Origin: Microbacterium sp. 1S1 | GTDB lineage: Bacteria; Actinomycetota; Actinomycetes; Actinomycetales; Microbacteriaceae | Direction: 5' to 3' | Assembly: GCF_008271365.1 (NCBI RefSeq) | Contig: NZ_CP043430.1 | Coordinates: 3,286,001 to 3,350,000, forward strand | Length of the DNA stretch: 64,000 nucleotides | Shown here: piece by piece, positions 16,231-26,025 of the stretch | How the letters are laid out: each line of letters starts with the position of its first letter | How positions within the stretch are numbered: position 1 is the stretch's first letter | Notes under the pieces: generated by a model | The model's input: only the letters and a program-made list of their open reading frames with translations | Databases searched by the model: none | What the model was told of the DNA's origin: nothing | Position numbers and translations under genes: made by a program

Positions 16231-18075
16231 TCAGCCGATCTGCTCCGTGAGTTCGAACCAGCGCAGCTCCAGCTCCTCGATTTCGGCCTCCTGCGCCGTG
16301 ATCGCCTTCATCCGCTCGCCGAGGCCCTCGTAGTCGGACTGGTCGTGGTCGGCGAGGGCGTGCTTGGCTGTGTCGACCTGCTGCGTGAGCTTCTGGATGC
16401 GCCGTTCCAGGGCGGCCGCCTCCTTCTGCGCCGCGCGAAGAGCCGCGCCGTCGAGACCGCCCGCTGCGGGGGCCGACGCCGCCGTCGAGGTCGCCGGGAC
16501 ACTCTCGACGCGCTGCCGCAGACGAAGGTACTCGTCGACGCCGCCGGGGAGATGCCGCAGGCGCCCCGCGCCGTCCGGACCGGGAAGGATTGCGTACTGC
16601 TGATCCGTCACCCGCTCCAGGAAGTACCGGTCGTGGCTCACGACGAGGAGCGTGCCCGACCAGGAGTCGAGGAGGTCCTCGATCGCGGCGAGCATGTCGG
16701 TGTCCATGTCGTTCGTGGGCTCGTCGAGGATGAGCACGTTCGGCTGGTCGAGCAGCACGAGCAGCAGTTGCAGCCGACGCTGCTGGCCACCGGAGAGGTC
16801 CTTCACCGGAGTCGAGAGCTGGGCGGACGAGAATCCGAGCCGCTCGAGCAGCTGCCCGGGGGTGAGGTCCTGCGCCTTCGACCCCGCACCGAGCGTGTAC
16901 GAGGTGCGCAGACCGGAGATGACCACGCGCACGGGGTCGTTCCAGTGCGGGAGGAGTTCGTCGAGGCGCTGCGTGAGCGTGCGCACCTGCACGGTCTTGC
17001 CCCGCTTGATCCGGCCCTCCGTCGGCTCGATCGTGCCGGAGATGAGCCCGAGGAGGGTCGACTTCCCGGCACCGTTCACGCCGAGGATGCCCGTGCGCTC
17101 GCCCGGGGCGATCCGCCACTCCACGTCTTTCAGCACGGTCTTCCCGCCGGCCCCTGAGCCTGCCTGGCCCCCTGAGCCTGTCGAAGGGTACGTGACCCCC
17201 ACATCGAGCAGATCGACGACGTCCTTGCCGAGCCGGGAGACGGCGAGGGACTGCAGCGAGACCTTGTCCCGGATCTCCGGCACGTCGGCGATGAGCTCGT
17301 TGGCGGCGTCGATGCGGAACTTCGGCTTGCTCGTGCGGGCCGGGGCGCCGCGGCGCAGCCAGGCGAGCTCCTTGCGCGCGAGGTTCTGCCGCTTCGCCTC
17401 GGTCGCCGCAGCCATCCGGTCGCGCTCCACCCGTTGCAGGATGTAGGCCGCGTAGCCGCCCTCGAAGGGCTCGACGATGCGATCGTGCACCTCCCACGTC
17501 TCGGTGCAGATCTCGTCGAGAAACCACCGGTCGTGAGTCACGACGAGGAGAGCGCCGGCGTTCGCGGGCCAGCGCTTCTTGAGGTGCCCGGCGAGCCACG
17601 TGATCGCCTCGACGTCGAGGTGGTTCGTCGGCTCATCGAGAGCGATGACGTCCCAGTCGCCGGCGAGCAGCTTCGCGAGCGATACACGGCGGCGCTGACC
17701 GCCGGAGAGGGAGCCGATCTGCGCGTCCCACGGCAGGTCGGTCAGCAGCCCCTCGATCACATCGCGCACCCGGGCGTCGCCTGCCCACTCGTGCTCGGCC
17801 ATGTCTCCGACGACGGCGGCACCGATCGTGATGTCGTCGGGGAGTGTGTCGGCCTGGTCGAGTACGCCGATGCGGGTGCCGCCGCGAACCGTCACCCGCC
17901 CCGAGTCCGGTTCCTTCGTTCCGGCGAGCATGCCGAGGAGGCTCGACTTGCCGTCGCCGTTGCGGCCGACGATGCCGATGCGGTCGCCCTCCTCGATGCC
18001 GAGGGTCACGGCGTCGAAGACGACGCGGGTCGGGTATTCGAGGTGCAGGGCTTCGGCCCCGAGAAGATGTGCCAT
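16231..18075 (-). CDS. ABC-F family ATPase (Uup-like)
   Basis: A 614-residue cytosolic protein with two ABC domains and no membrane region: Walker A GRNGDGKSSL and [11 protein letters not shown], signatures LSGGQRRRVSLAKLL and LSGGQQRRLQLLLVLL. The C-terminal coiled coil (about residues 550-612, rich in Glu/Lys/Ala) is typical of Uup. ABC-F proteins act on the ribosome rather than as transporters. In the second half, between the linker and KTVLKDVEW, there is an extra Gly/Ser-rich insert (STGSGGQAGSGAGG) encoded by a short repetitive DNA element. Confidence 0.92.
   Translation of the reverse strand: MAHLLGAEALHLEYPTRVVFDAVTLGIEEGDRIGIVGRNGDGKSSLLGMLAGTKEPDSGRVTVRGGTRIGVLDQADTLPDDITIGAAVVGDMAEHEWAGDARVRDVIEGLLTDLPWDAQIGSLSGGQRRRVSLAKLLAGDWDVIALDEPTNHLDVEAITWLAGHLKKRWPANAGALLVVTHDRWFLDEICTETWEVHDRIVEPFEGGYAAYILQRVERDRMAAATEAKRQNLARKELAWLRRGAPARTSKPKFRIDAANELIADVPEIRDKVSLQSLAVSRLGKDVVDLLDVGVTYPSTGSGGQAGSGAGGKTVLKDVEWRIAPGERTGILGVNGAGKSTLLGLISGTIEPTEGRIKRGKTVQVRTLTQRLDELLPHWNDPVRVVISGLRTSYTLGAGSKAQDLTPGQLLERLGFSSAQLSTPVKDLSGGQQRRLQLLLVLLDQPNVLILDEPTNDMDTDMLAAIEDLLDSWSGTLLVVSHDRYFLERVTDQQYAILPGPDGAGRLRHLPGGVDEYLRLRQRVESVPATSTAASAPAAGGLDGAALRAAQKEAAALERRIQKLTQQVDTAKHALADHDQSDYEGLGERMKAITAQEAEIEELELRWFELTEQIG
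17152..17189. repeat. CCTTCGACAGGCTCAGG-type element inside the ABC-F gene
   Basis: On the plus strand the sequence reads CCTGAGCCTGCCTGG and then CCCCTGAGCCTGTCGAAGGG. The second part is the complement of the CCCTTCGACAGGCTCAGG word common as a dispersed repeat in high-GC genomes, and the first is a degenerate second copy. The insertion is in frame and encodes a flexible Gly/Ser loop, so the protein stays intact. Confidence 0.65.
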
Positions 18076-18112
18076 GTCCTCTCCAGGGTAGCCGCGCCGG
18101 ACGGTCGCCCGG

Positions 18113-18883
18113 TCAGACGAGGGACGGGGCGAAGAGTTCCGGTAGTGCGGCGGTGAAGACCTCGAAGTGGCTGTACCAGACGGTGTGGGCGGCGCCGGGG
18201 ATGCTGCGCACCGTCACCCCGCCATGCTCGAACCGCCGGGCATCTTCGTCGGTGACCCAGGCGCTGGGCTCCGCGCGGACGACGATGGAGCCGGGCGCGG
18301 CGGTCCAATGGCCGTCGGCACCGCAGGAGACCGAGGCCGCCGTCGGCGGGTCGAACCGCTCGGCCGCCCGCGCCTCGACCGTGGCGTCATCCATCGAGTA
18401 GAACGGGCGCAGGCGGCGGAGCTCAACCGGCGACATCCGTGCGCGGCGGTCGTGCTCGTACTGCGACACGAGGGCAGCACGATCGTTGTGGCCCTGGAGG
18501 GCGAGCGGCGCGTCGACGTAGACCGCGAGGCCGGGGTCGAGGCGGGGAGCGGCGGCGGCGAGCACCGTGGCCCCGAACGAGTGCCCGACGGCGACGGCGA
18601 GCGGGGCGTGGTCCTCGGTGACGCGGGCCGCTTCCGTGGTGCGGCGGTGCCGCGCGAGGGTCTCGACGACGGCGTCGGCCGCCGTCTCGATCGTGAGCTC
18701 CGGATCACGCGGCGAGAGGCCGTGGCCGGGCAGATCGAGCGCGAGGACGCGGAAGCCGCGCTCCACGAGCAGCGGGACCACACGGTGCCAGCTCTCGGCG
18801 GACCCCATCATGCCGTGCAGCAGCACGGCGACGCGGTCGCCCTCCCCGGCTTCGATGACGTTCAGGAGCACGGAGCCAGTCAA
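18113..18883 (-). CDS. Alpha/beta-fold hydrolase
   Basis: A 256-residue serine hydrolase. The oxyanion HG motif is VAVLLHGMMGS, the nucleophile elbow is GHSFGAT and the catalytic His lies in IPGAAHTVWYSH near the C terminus. The substrate is unknown. The start is uncertain: TTG 18883 follows AAAGGA at 12 bp, while GTG 18871 (VLLNVIEAG) is four codons later and better matches the domain's first strand. Confidence 0.87.
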   Translation of the reverse strand: MTGSVLLNVIEAGEGDRVAVLLHGMMGSAESWHRVVPLLVERGFRVLALDLPGHGLSPRDPELTIETAADAVVETLARHRRTTEAARVTEDHAPLAVAVGHSFGATVLAAAAPRLDPGLAVYVDAPLALQGHNDRAALVSQYEHDRRARMSPVELRRLRPFYSMDDATVEARAAERFDPPTAASVSCGADGHWTAAPGSIVVRAEPSAWVTDEDARRFEHGGVTVRSIPGAAHTVWYSHFEVFTAALPELFAPSLV

Positions 18884-18928
18884 CCACGGTCGTTATCCTT
18901 TCGTGATACGACTTTCGGCCAGATTCCT

Positions 18929-18944
18929 TCGAAGCTTCGTTCGA
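18929..18944 (+). promoter_or_regulatory. LexA (SOS) box-like site upstream of the HNH gene
   Basis: TCGAAG-CTTC-GTTCGA differs at one base from the actinobacterial SOS consensus TCGAAC-N4-GTTCGA. It ends 29 bp before the ATG of the DUF222-HNH gene, where LexA would block transcription. Related 13E12-family genes in Mycobacterium tuberculosis belong to the LexA regulon, as I recall. Confidence 0.7.
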
Positions 18945-18973
18945 ATGTCGGTGGTCGGTGCTGGACTGACGTC

Positions 18974-20380
18974 ATGCCCGCACTGCTCGATGCGACCGAC
19001 TCCCAGATGGCGACGCTCGCCGATCTGGTGGCGGGGCTGGAAGCGGCGGAGAAGACACTGAGCAGCATGCACGCGGCTCGCGACGGGCTTCTCGCGATGG
19101 CGGGGCGCCTTGCGGTGGAGATCGCCCGCCAGGCCCGGCATCCGGACGGCGGCGACATGGCGATCCGCACGGTCGCCGCGGAGATCGGAGCGGCACAGCG
19201 GGTCAGCGACCGCACGATCGAGCGGCGGATGTCCCATGCCTCCTGGCTGGTCGAGCGGTTCCCCGCCGTCTGGGAGGCCCAGGGCGCCGGGCGGATCAGC
19301 GCCGCACACGCGCGGCTGATCGTGGCGGCGGGTGCTCATCTCGATGACCCGGACGACCGCTCGCGCTTCGCGACGGAGGCGATCGAGGTGGCCGCTGCGG
19401 AGTCTCCGAACCGGATACGCCGACTCGTGCGCCGACTGGCCGATCGCTTCCAGGAACGCTCGCTCGTCGAGCGACACCGCGACGCCAGGGAGCTGCGCCG
19501 GGTTTGGGTGACCGATCTGGATGACGGCATGGCTGAGCTCGGTGCGCGTGGACCGGCTGCCCTCGTGCACGGCATGTACGACCGGCTCTCCCAGATGGCG
19601 CATGCCGTGCGGGAGGAGAACGCGCGGGCTCGTCGTCGGGAGACGGAGGAGAGCGCCCTCGACGATAGGACCGTGGATCAGCTCCGCGCCGATCTGCTGA
19701 CCGACCTCGTCCTGACGGGCGCTCCGGCCGGGCACGACACGGAAGAAGGACTGCTCTCGGAGCTTCGGGCGCGCGTCGAGGTCACGGTGCCGGTGCTGAC
19801 GCTGATGCACGGCGAGCGGAAGGAGGCAGCGGACGGCACCCCGATCCTCCCCGCGGAGCTGGACGGGGTGATCCCGATCGACCCGGTCACGGCTCGCCGA
19901 CTGGCCGGCGCGGCGAGCGGCTGGGATCGGGTGCTCACCCATCCGATCAGCGGCGCACTGCTGGCCGTCGACCGATACCGCCCGGGCGAGGGTCTCCGCC
20001 GGCATCTGCGGGCCCGCGATCAACGATGCCGCTTCCCCGGCTGCGGCCTCACGCCGCGGAAGTGCGACCTCGACCACAATCACGACGCGGCGCTCGGCGG
20101 AGAGACCGTGCACGACGACCTCGCGACCTTTTGCCGCCGGCATCACATGCTCAAGCACCACTCCCCCTGGCACGTCAAGCAGGGGCCAGGCGGTGTTCTG
20201 GAATGGACGAGCCCCACCGGCCGGACCTCCATCGACCGACCGCCGCCTCCGCACACCGTGACCTTCGCGCAAGAACCCTCCTGGTCTCCCACCGACAGCC
20301 CTAGAGTGGAGGGCATGTCGAGCCCCGAATCAGACAGGTCGGGGGCTGCCGGTCACACCGTCAGCCCCGTGAACCACTGA
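18974..20380 (+). CDS. DUF222 and HNH endonuclease-domain protein (13E12-type)
   Basis: A 468-residue protein. The N-terminal two thirds match DUF222 (helical, with RVSDRTIERRMSHASWL and GRISAAHARLIV). The C-terminal third is an HNH nuclease: CRFPGCG, then CDLDHNHDAALGG, then CRRHHMLKHHSPW. The cysteines are the structural zinc ligands and DHNH the metal-catalytic residues. The family is abundant in actinobacteria and its cellular role is poorly known. The ATG at 18974 is the first in-frame start that avoids an upstream stop, and a LexA-like site lies in front. It ends near the cmx-like gene but probably has its own promoter. Confidence 0.9.
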   Translation: MPALLDATDSQMATLADLVAGLEAAEKTLSSMHAARDGLLAMAGRLAVEIARQARHPDGGDMAIRTVAAEIGAAQRVSDRTIERRMSHASWLVERFPAVWEAQGAGRISAAHARLIVAAGAHLDDPDDRSRFATEAIEVAAAESPNRIRRLVRRLADRFQERSLVERHRDARELRRVWVTDLDDGMAELGARGPAALVHGMYDRLSQMAHAVREENARARRRETEESALDDRTVDQLRADLLTDLVLTGAPAGHDTEEGLLSELRARVEVTVPVLTLMHGERKEAADGTPILPAELDGVIPIDPVTARRLAGAASGWDRVLTHPISGALLAVDRYRPGEGLRRHLRARDQRCRFPGCGLTPRKCDLDHNHDAALGGETVHDDLATFCRRHHMLKHHSPWHVKQGPGGVLEWTSPTGRTSIDRPPPPHTVTFAQEPSWSPTDSPRVEGMSSPESDRSGAAGHTVSPVNH

Positions 20381-20478
20381 TCCCTTCGTTCGCCCTTTCG
20401 GCGGACACGCGCCGGTGACCCGGGCGCTGACCGTGGTGACGAGAAGCACACCTCTCCCCTCTCACCTCGGAGCACTCG

Positions 20479-21687
20479 ATGCCTTTCCCTCTCTATGCCC
20501 TTGCCCTGGCGGTCTTCGTCATGGGCACCTCGGAGTTCATGCTCGCGGGACTCGTCCCCGCGATCTCGCATGAGCTCGACGTCCCGGTCGGTTCGGCCGG
20601 CCTCCTCACCTCCGCCTTCGCCGTCGGCATGGTCATCGGCGCGCCCGCCATGGCCGCGTTCGCGCGCGGCTGGCCACTGCGACGCACGCTCGTCGGCTGC
20701 CTCGCGCTCTTCGCCGTGTGCCATGTCGTCGGCGCGATGACCTCCGTGTTCGAGCTCCTGCTCGCCACGCGGGTGCTCAGCGCCCTCGCGAATGCGGGCT
20801 TCCTCGCCGTCGCCCTGCGCACGGCGACCCTCCTCGTCCCCCGCGAGCGCACGGGGCGGGCGCTCGCGGTGCTGCTCTCCGGGACGACCATCGCGACGAT
20901 CACCGGCGTCCCTGCGGGTGCCGTCCTCGGCAGCGCGCTGAGCTGGCGGGCGACGTTCGCCGCGGTGGCACTGCTCTGTCTCCCCGCGCTGGTCGGAATC
21001 CTCCGCGGCGTGCCGAAGACGATCCAGCACACGAGGCTCGGCGCGACCACGTCGCCGCCCGTGACGGCGCCCACCCCGGCACCGTTCCTCCGAAACACTC
21101 CGTCCCTGCGTACCGAGCTCGCGCTCCTGGGGACACCCCGCCTCGCCCTCGCGATGACCCTGGCGGCCCTGGTGAACGCGGGGACGTTCGCGGTCTTCAC
21201 CTTCCTCGCGCCGATCGTCACCGAGATCGCCGGTCTCCCCCGAGCTGCGGTCCCCCTCGCCCTGGTCCTGTTCGGTCTCGGCTCGTTTCTCGGTGTGACC
21301 ATCGCGGGTCGATTCTCCGATCATCACACCGGGTCGCTGCTCGCGGTCGGCGCGCCGCTGCTCCTGGGCGGCTGGATCCTCCTCGCGGCGGTCGCATGCC
21401 AGCCCGTCGCGCTGCTGATCCTCGTCTTCGTGCAGGGCACGCTCTCGTTCGGCGTCGGGAGCACCCTGGTCGCCCTCGTGCTCTCCACCGCCGCCGGCGC
21501 CCCGACCATGGGAGGGTCGTACGCGACGGCTGCACTGAACCTCGGCGCCGTGATCGGACCGGCGTGCGCCGCGTGGACGCTCGCGAACGGCGCGGACCCC
21601 CTCTCCCCCGTCACGGTCGCCGCCGCCCTGACGACGACGGCCCTCGCCCTCGGTCTGATGACACGACGCCTCCGCTCCGTGAGCTGA
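20479..21687 (+). CDS. Chloramphenicol efflux-like MFS transporter (Cmx/CmrA type)
   Basis: A 402-residue, 12-helix drug:H+ antiporter of the DHA1 group. Segments such as LALAVFVMGTSEFMLAGL, RVLSALANAGFLAVAL, LLSGTTIATITGVPAGAVLG and GVGSTLVALVL closely match, from memory, the Cmx/CmrA chloramphenicol exporters of Corynebacterium and Rhodococcus. It is chromosomal with no adjacent mobile element, so this is probably an intrinsic homologue. Resistance itself is not demonstrated. Confidence 0.9.
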   Translation: MPFPLYALALAVFVMGTSEFMLAGLVPAISHELDVPVGSAGLLTSAFAVGMVIGAPAMAAFARGWPLRRTLVGCLALFAVCHVVGAMTSVFELLLATRVLSALANAGFLAVALRTATLLVPRERTGRALAVLLSGTTIATITGVPAGAVLGSALSWRATFAAVALLCLPALVGILRGVPKTIQHTRLGATTSPPVTAPTPAPFLRNTPSLRTELALLGTPRLALAMTLAALVNAGTFAVFTFLAPIVTEIAGLPRAAVPLALVLFGLGSFLGVTIAGRFSDHHTGSLLAVGAPLLLGGWILLAAVACQPVALLILVFVQGTLSFGVGSTLVALVLSTAAGAPTMGGSYATAALNLGAVIGPACAAWTLANGADPLSPVTVAAALTTTALALGLMTRRLRSVS

Positions 21688-21717
21688 CGGCAGGAGGCGG
21701 CCGAGCCCTGACAACGG

Positions 21718-21757
21718 CGACGAGCCGCCCGGACCCGAAGGTCCGGACGGCTCGTCG
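21718..21757. terminator. Bidirectional hairpin terminator
   Basis: An 18-bp stem (21718-21735 with 21740-21757, one C-A mismatch) closed by a CGAA tetraloop, between the convergent cmx-like and sugar-binding-protein genes. It has no T-run on either strand, as usual for intrinsic terminators in this group. Confidence 0.85.
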
Positions 21758-21798
21758 TGTCGGACGTCCGCGGGGGACGCGGACGGTCTCGCTTCTTC

Positions 21799-22920
21799 TT
21801 ACTCGTACGACTTCACGATCTCGAGGAGGCTTGGGACGTTGGCGTAGGCCTCGGCCGCGTTCTCCTTCGTCACGATGATCGGGTCGAGCAGGTAGGACGG
21901 GACGATCTTCTCGCCGTTGTCGTACTGCTCGGTGTCGTTCACGTCGACCTCCTCGCCCTTCTGGAGCTGGCCGACCATCTTGATCGACTGCTCGACGAGG
22001 AGCGTGGTGTCCTTGTTGATCGTGGAGTACTGGACGCCCTCCATGATCGACTTCACCGACTCGACCTCGGAGTCCTGACCCGTGACGACCGGGACCGGCT
22101 TGCCGGCCTGCTGCACCGAGGTGATGATGGCGCGGGCGAGCGTGTCGTTGGGCGAGAGTACGCCGTCCAGGACCGTGTCGCCGCTGTACGAGCCGGTGAG
22201 CAGCGTGTCCATGCGGTTCTGCGCGTTCTCCGCCAGCCACCCCTCGGTCGCGGTCTGGGCGATCTCGGTCTGGCCCGACACGACCTTCAGCGTCCCGTCG
22301 TCGATCTTCGGCTGCAGCACATCCATGGCGCCGTCGAAGAACACCGCGGAGTTGGCGTCGTCCGGCGAGCCCGAGAAGAGCTCGATGTTGTACGGCGCCT
22401 CGTGACCCGCGCGCTCGGCGAGCCCGTCGAGGAGCGCCTGACCCTGAAGCTGACCGACCTTGAAGTTGTCGAAGGCGACGTAGTAGTCGACGGCCTCGGT
22501 GTTCTCGATCAGACGGTCGTACGCGATGACGTAGGCGCCGGCATCCTTGGCGGCCTGCACCTGCGTGGCGAGCTGCTTGCCGTCCTTCGCGCCGATGATG
22601 ATGACCTTGGCGCCGTTCGACACCATGGCCTGGATCTGGTTCTGCTGCTCCGCGACCGTGTTGCTGGCCGGCGCGTACTGCACGTCGGCCTTGAACCCGG
22701 CCTCCTCCAGCCCGTCGGTGAACAGCTTGCCCGCGAGGACCCAGTTCTCACTGGTCTTGTCGGGCAGGGCGACACCGATCGTGGCGTCGGCGGCGAAGCC
22801 CGAGGACTCCTCCTCGCCCGAGCCCGAGCCGGTGTCCCCGCCCCGCTGCGAGGAGCAGCCGGTGAGGGCGAAAGCGCCTGCGACGACAAGCGCTGTCGCC
22901 GACAGAAGAATCTTCTTCAT
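21799..22920 (-). CDS. Sugar ABC transporter substrate-binding lipoprotein (ChvE type)
   Basis: A 373-residue family-1/ChvE-like periplasmic-type binding protein. The lipoprotein signal ends in LTGC (around residues 19-22), followed by ATIGVALPDKTSENWVLAG, the usual first strand. NNEP-like sugar-binding sections such as NIELFSGSPDDANS and GVLSPNDTLARAI are visible. It is the last gene of an operon with MmsA/MmsB-like genes (mmsA-mmsB-chvE order), which points to import of several monosaccharides (for example glucose, galactose, arabinose or xylose). The substrate is inferred only. Confidence 0.9.
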   Translation of the reverse strand: MKKILLSATALVVAGAFALTGCSSQRGGDTGSGSGEEESSGFAADATIGVALPDKTSENWVLAGKLFTDGLEEAGFKADVQYAPASNTVAEQQNQIQAMVSNGAKVIIIGAKDGKQLATQVQAAKDAGAYVIAYDRLIENTEAVDYYVAFDNFKVGQLQGQALLDGLAERAGHEAPYNIELFSGSPDDANSAVFFDGAMDVLQPKIDDGTLKVVSGQTEIAQTATEGWLAENAQNRMDTLLTGSYSGDTVLDGVLSPNDTLARAIITSVQQAGKPVPVVTGQDSEVESVKSIMEGVQYSTINKDTTLLVEQSIKMVGQLQKGEEVDVNDTEQYDNGEKIVPSYLLDPIIVTKENAAEAYANVPSLLEIVKSYE

Positions 22921-22981
22921 GTGATCTCTTTCTCTGTGGTGTGCGTGGGCCGCGTCGCCTCTGCGGTGCGCGACTCGACCC

Positions 22982-24355
22982 TTACTTTCCGCGCGTCTCC
23001 TCGACGGCGGGGGCTTCGTACTTCTGGCTGGTGGGGTAGTTGGCCTTGGTCGGATCGAACGTGTCGGTCATGGGGTCCTGCTTGCGGCCGAAGCGGCGCG
23101 TGAGGAAGCCGATGATCGACGGCCGACCCTGCTGCTTGTTCCACACGTCGATACCGACCGCGAAGAGGAGCACGAGACCCTTGATCATGGCGACGACGTC
23201 GGCACCCTGGCCGAGCAGGGCGAGGCCGTTGTTGAGGAACGCCATGACGAGACCACCGATGATCGAGCCGATCACGGTGCCGATACCGCCGGACACCGCC
23301 GCGCCGCCGATGAACACCGAGGCGATCGCGTCGAGTTCCCAGCCGGTGCCGTCGTTCGGGCCGGAAGCCTGGGAGCGGGCGACGAAGATCATGCCGGCGA
23401 GAGCGGCGAGGACCGACATGTTCATCATGACGAAGAAGTCGACCCAGCGGTCCTTCACGCCCGACAGTCGCGCGGCCTGACGGTTGCCGCCGACCGCGTA
23501 GATGTGGCGACCGAAGACCGTGTTGCTCGTGATGAACGAGTAGATGATGACGAGGGCGAGCAGGATGAGGCCGGGAACAGGGAAGCTCGTGCCGGGGCGA
23601 CCGGTGGCGAACATCCAGCCGGCGGCGAGGACCACGATCGACAGCAGCGTCACCTTCACGGCGCTCACCCACACGGGTGCGCTCTCCGAGCCCATCTTGT
23701 GCTGCACACGACGCGTGCGGATCTCCCAGAAGACCAGCCAGGCCACGCCGAGCAGCGCCAGGATCATGGTCGGCACGTTGAAGGGCAGCGGCAGCGCGAT
23801 CTCCGGCAGGTAGCCGGTGCCGATGTACTGGAAGCCCTTGGGCACGGGAATGGTCTGCGCATCACCGATGAACTGCTGCGCGCCGCGGAAGAACAGCATG
23901 CCCGCCAGCGTCACGATGAATGCCGGCACTCCGACGTAGGCCACCCAGAATCCCTGCCAGGCGCCGACCAGCACGCCGACCCCGAGTCCGAGGAGGATCG
24001 CCAGCGGCCAGGCGAGCTGCCAGTCCGCCATCGACTTCGCCACGATGATCCCAGTGAACGCCGCCACCGAGCCCACAGACAGGTCGATGTGCCCCATGAT
24101 GATGACCATCACCATGCCGATCGCCAGGATCAGGATGAACGAGTACTGGTTGATGACGTTGATCAGGTTCCCCGGCGTGAGCGTGGCACCCGCCGGGTTC
24201 CGCAGCACCGTCAGGATCTCGAACAGCAGGATGATGACGATCAGGCTGCCGAGGATGCCGAACTGGCGGAGCGTGGAGGTGCCGCCGCCCCCGAACATCT
24301 TCGTGATGTCCTTGAAGTGGAAGCCGCGCTTCGCGGTGGTCGAGTCGGTGGTCAT
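22982..24355 (-). CDS. Sugar ABC transporter permease (MmsB/GguB type)
   Basis: A 457-residue permease of the RbsC/XylH/GguB family. The [16 protein letters not shown] motif is the family hallmark, followed by [16 protein letters not shown] and [19 protein letters not shown], which is the coupling segment. Its ATG overlaps the ATPase stop by 4 bp. It works with the ATPase and binding protein on either side to import a monosaccharide. Confidence 0.93.
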   Translation of the reverse strand: MTTDSTTAKRGFHFKDITKMFGGGGTSTLRQFGILGSLIVIILLFEILTVLRNPAGATLTPGNLINVINQYSFILILAIGMVMVIIMGHIDLSVGSVAAFTGIIVAKSMADWQLAWPLAILLGLGVGVLVGAWQGFWVAYVGVPAFIVTLAGMLFFRGAQQFIGDAQTIPVPKGFQYIGTGYLPEIALPLPFNVPTMILALLGVAWLVFWEIRTRRVQHKMGSESAPVWVSAVKVTLLSIVVLAAGWMFATGRPGTSFPVPGLILLALVIIYSFITSNTVFGRHIYAVGGNRQAARLSGVKDRWVDFFVMMNMSVLAALAGMIFVARSQASGPNDGTGWELDAIASVFIGGAAVSGGIGTVIGSIIGGLVMAFLNNGLALLGQGADVVAMIKGLVLLFAVGIDVWNKQQGRPSIIGFLTRRFGRKQDPMTDTFDPTKANYPTSQKYEAPAVEETRGK

Positions 24356-25920
24356 GCGGTTGCTTTCTGGGTCGCGGAGGTCATGCTGCGCATGAGGTCC
24401 TCGGGGGTCGCCTGGTCGGCCGGGATGCAGTCGGTGACCCGGCCTTCGAACACGGTGTAGATGCGGTCGGAGATGCCGAGGAGCTCGGGCAGCTCACTGG
24501 AGATGACGATCACGCCCTTGCCCTGCGCGGCGAGCTCGTTGATGATCGCGTAGATCTCGTACTTGGCCCCGACGTCGATGCCGCGGGTGGGCTCGTCGAG
24601 GATCAGCAGATCGGGGTCGGTGAACATCCATTTCGCCAGCACGACCTTCTGCTGGTTGCCGCCGGACAGCTTGCCGACGCCCTCCTCGACCGAAGGGGTC
24701 TTGATGCGCAGCGCCTTGCGATAGCGCTCCGCCACCGAGAACTCCTCGCGGGAGTCGACGACGCCGTTGTGCGCGATCTTGGAGAGCTTCGCCGCGACGA
24801 TGGACCGCTTGATGGTGTCGAGCAGGTTGAGCCCGAGCACCTTGCGGTCCTCGCTCACGTACGCGAGCCCGTGCTTGATCGCGGCTGCCACGTCGGGGAG
24901 CTCGATCTCCTGGCCGTCCTTGACGAGGGTGCCGGAGAGGAACGTGCCGTAGGAGCGGCCGAAGATGCTCATCGCCAGCTCGGTGCGGCCGGCGCCCATG
25001 AGGCCGGCGATGCCGACCACCTCGCCACGCCGGACGTTGATGTTCGACCCCTTCACGACCATGCGCTCCGGCACGGTGGGGTGCTGCACCCACCAGTCCT
25101 TGACCTCGAAGAAGACCTCGCCGATCTCGGGCGTGCGGTCGGGGTAGCGACTCTCCAGCGATCGGCCGACCATGCCGCGGATGATGCGGTCCTCATTGAT
25201 CTCCCCGCGGGAGATGTCCAGCGTCTCGACCGTGCGACCGTCGCGGATGATCGTGATCTCGTCGGCGATCTGCTCGATCTCGTTGAGCTTGTGGCTGATC
25301 ATGATCGACGCGATCCCCTTGGCCTTGAGGCCCAGGATCAGGTCGAGGAGGTGCTGCGAGTCGTTCTCGTTGAGCGCCGCGGTGGGCTCGTCGAGGATGA
25401 GCAGCTTGACGTCCTTGTTGAGTGCCTTGGCGATCTCGATGAGCTGCTGCTTGCCGACGCCGAGCGTCTTGATCGGCACATCGGGGTCTTCGTCCAGGCC
25501 GACGCGGGCGAGCAGCTCGATCGTGCGCTCCTTCTGCGCCTGCCAGTCGATGCGCCCGAAGCGACGGATCTCGTTGCCCAGGAAGATGTTCTCCGTGACG
25601 GAGAGCTCCGGGATGAGGGCGAGCTCCTGATGGATGATGACGATGCCGGCCTGCTCGCTGGCCGCGATGTCCCTGAAGCGCTGCTCTTCGCCGTACAGGA
25701 GGATCTCGCCGTCGTAGGTGCCGTACGGGTACACCCCCGAGAGGACCTTCATCAGCGTCGACTTCCCGGCACCGTTCTCGCCGCAGATCGCATGGATCTC
25801 GCCGGCACGGACGGTGATCGAGACGTCGGCGAGCGCCTTGACTCCGGGGAACTCCTTGGTGATGCGGCGCATCTCCAGGATCGGGCCTGACACGGTCGGC
25901 AACGTTGCTGTGGTGCTCAC
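24352..25920 (-). CDS. Sugar ABC transporter ATPase (MmsA/GguA type)
   Basis: A 522-residue double-ABC ATPase. The first domain has [14 protein letters not shown] and [15 protein letters not shown], a non-standard signature typical of this family. The second has a degenerate Walker A ([15 protein letters not shown]) and [15 protein letters not shown], again as expected for sugar importers of this class. The GTG start 25920 follows GAGGAAGATCC; an extension of 15 codons reaches into the operator and is rejected. First gene of the operon, controlled by the LacI protein upstream. Confidence 0.93.
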   Translation of the reverse strand: MSTTATLPTVSGPILEMRRITKEFPGVKALADVSITVRAGEIHAICGENGAGKSTLMKVLSGVYPYGTYDGEILLYGEEQRFRDIAASEQAGIVIIHQELALIPELSVTENIFLGNEIRRFGRIDWQAQKERTIELLARVGLDEDPDVPIKTLGVGKQQLIEIAKALNKDVKLLILDEPTAALNENDSQHLLDLILGLKAKGIASIMISHKLNEIEQIADEITIIRDGRTVETLDISRGEINEDRIIRGMVGRSLESRYPDRTPEIGEVFFEVKDWWVQHPTVPERMVVKGSNINVRRGEVVGIAGLMGAGRTELAMSIFGRSYGTFLSGTLVKDGQEIELPDVAAAIKHGLAYVSEDRKVLGLNLLDTIKRSIVAAKLSKIAHNGVVDSREEFSVAERYRKALRIKTPSVEEGVGKLSGGNQQKVVLAKWMFTDPDLLILDEPTRGIDVGAKYEIYAIINELAAQGKGVIVISSELPELLGISDRIYTVFEGRVTDCIPADQATPEDLMRSMTSATQKATA

Positions 25921-25950
25921 GGATCTTCCTCGCGACGTGCGGTCACCTTC

Positions 25951-25968
25951 GATGTGACCGTTCACATC
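25951..25968. promoter_or_regulatory. LacI-type operator before the sugar transporter operon
   Basis: GATGTGA-CCGT-TCACATC is a perfect 7+7 inverted repeat centred 40 bp before the mmsA-like start. A TATACC/GATATA -10 candidate lies just upstream on the minus strand, so the operator covers the expected transcription start. A 14-bp core (13 of 14 matching) recurs in front of the adjacent lacI-like gene. Confidence 0.78.
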
Positions 25969-26025
25969 GGTATATCGTCGTCTTCCGCGGGAGCGGTGTC
26001 AAGTCCGCGGCGTGTTTTCGTGTCG

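Noticed and set aside
14116-17157. 1013-codon plus-strand frame opposite the antiporter and ABC-F genes
   Set aside because: Arg/Glu/Asp-rich shadow with no domain; the minus-strand genes explain the region.
18974-20380. DUF222-HNH gene as a homing endonuclease or mobile element
   Set aside because: It is a free-standing gene with its own promoter and no intron, intein or flanking repeats.
20479-21687. Acquired antibiotic-resistance island
   Set aside because: The cmx-like gene has no transposase or integron parts nearby and its base composition matches its neighbours.
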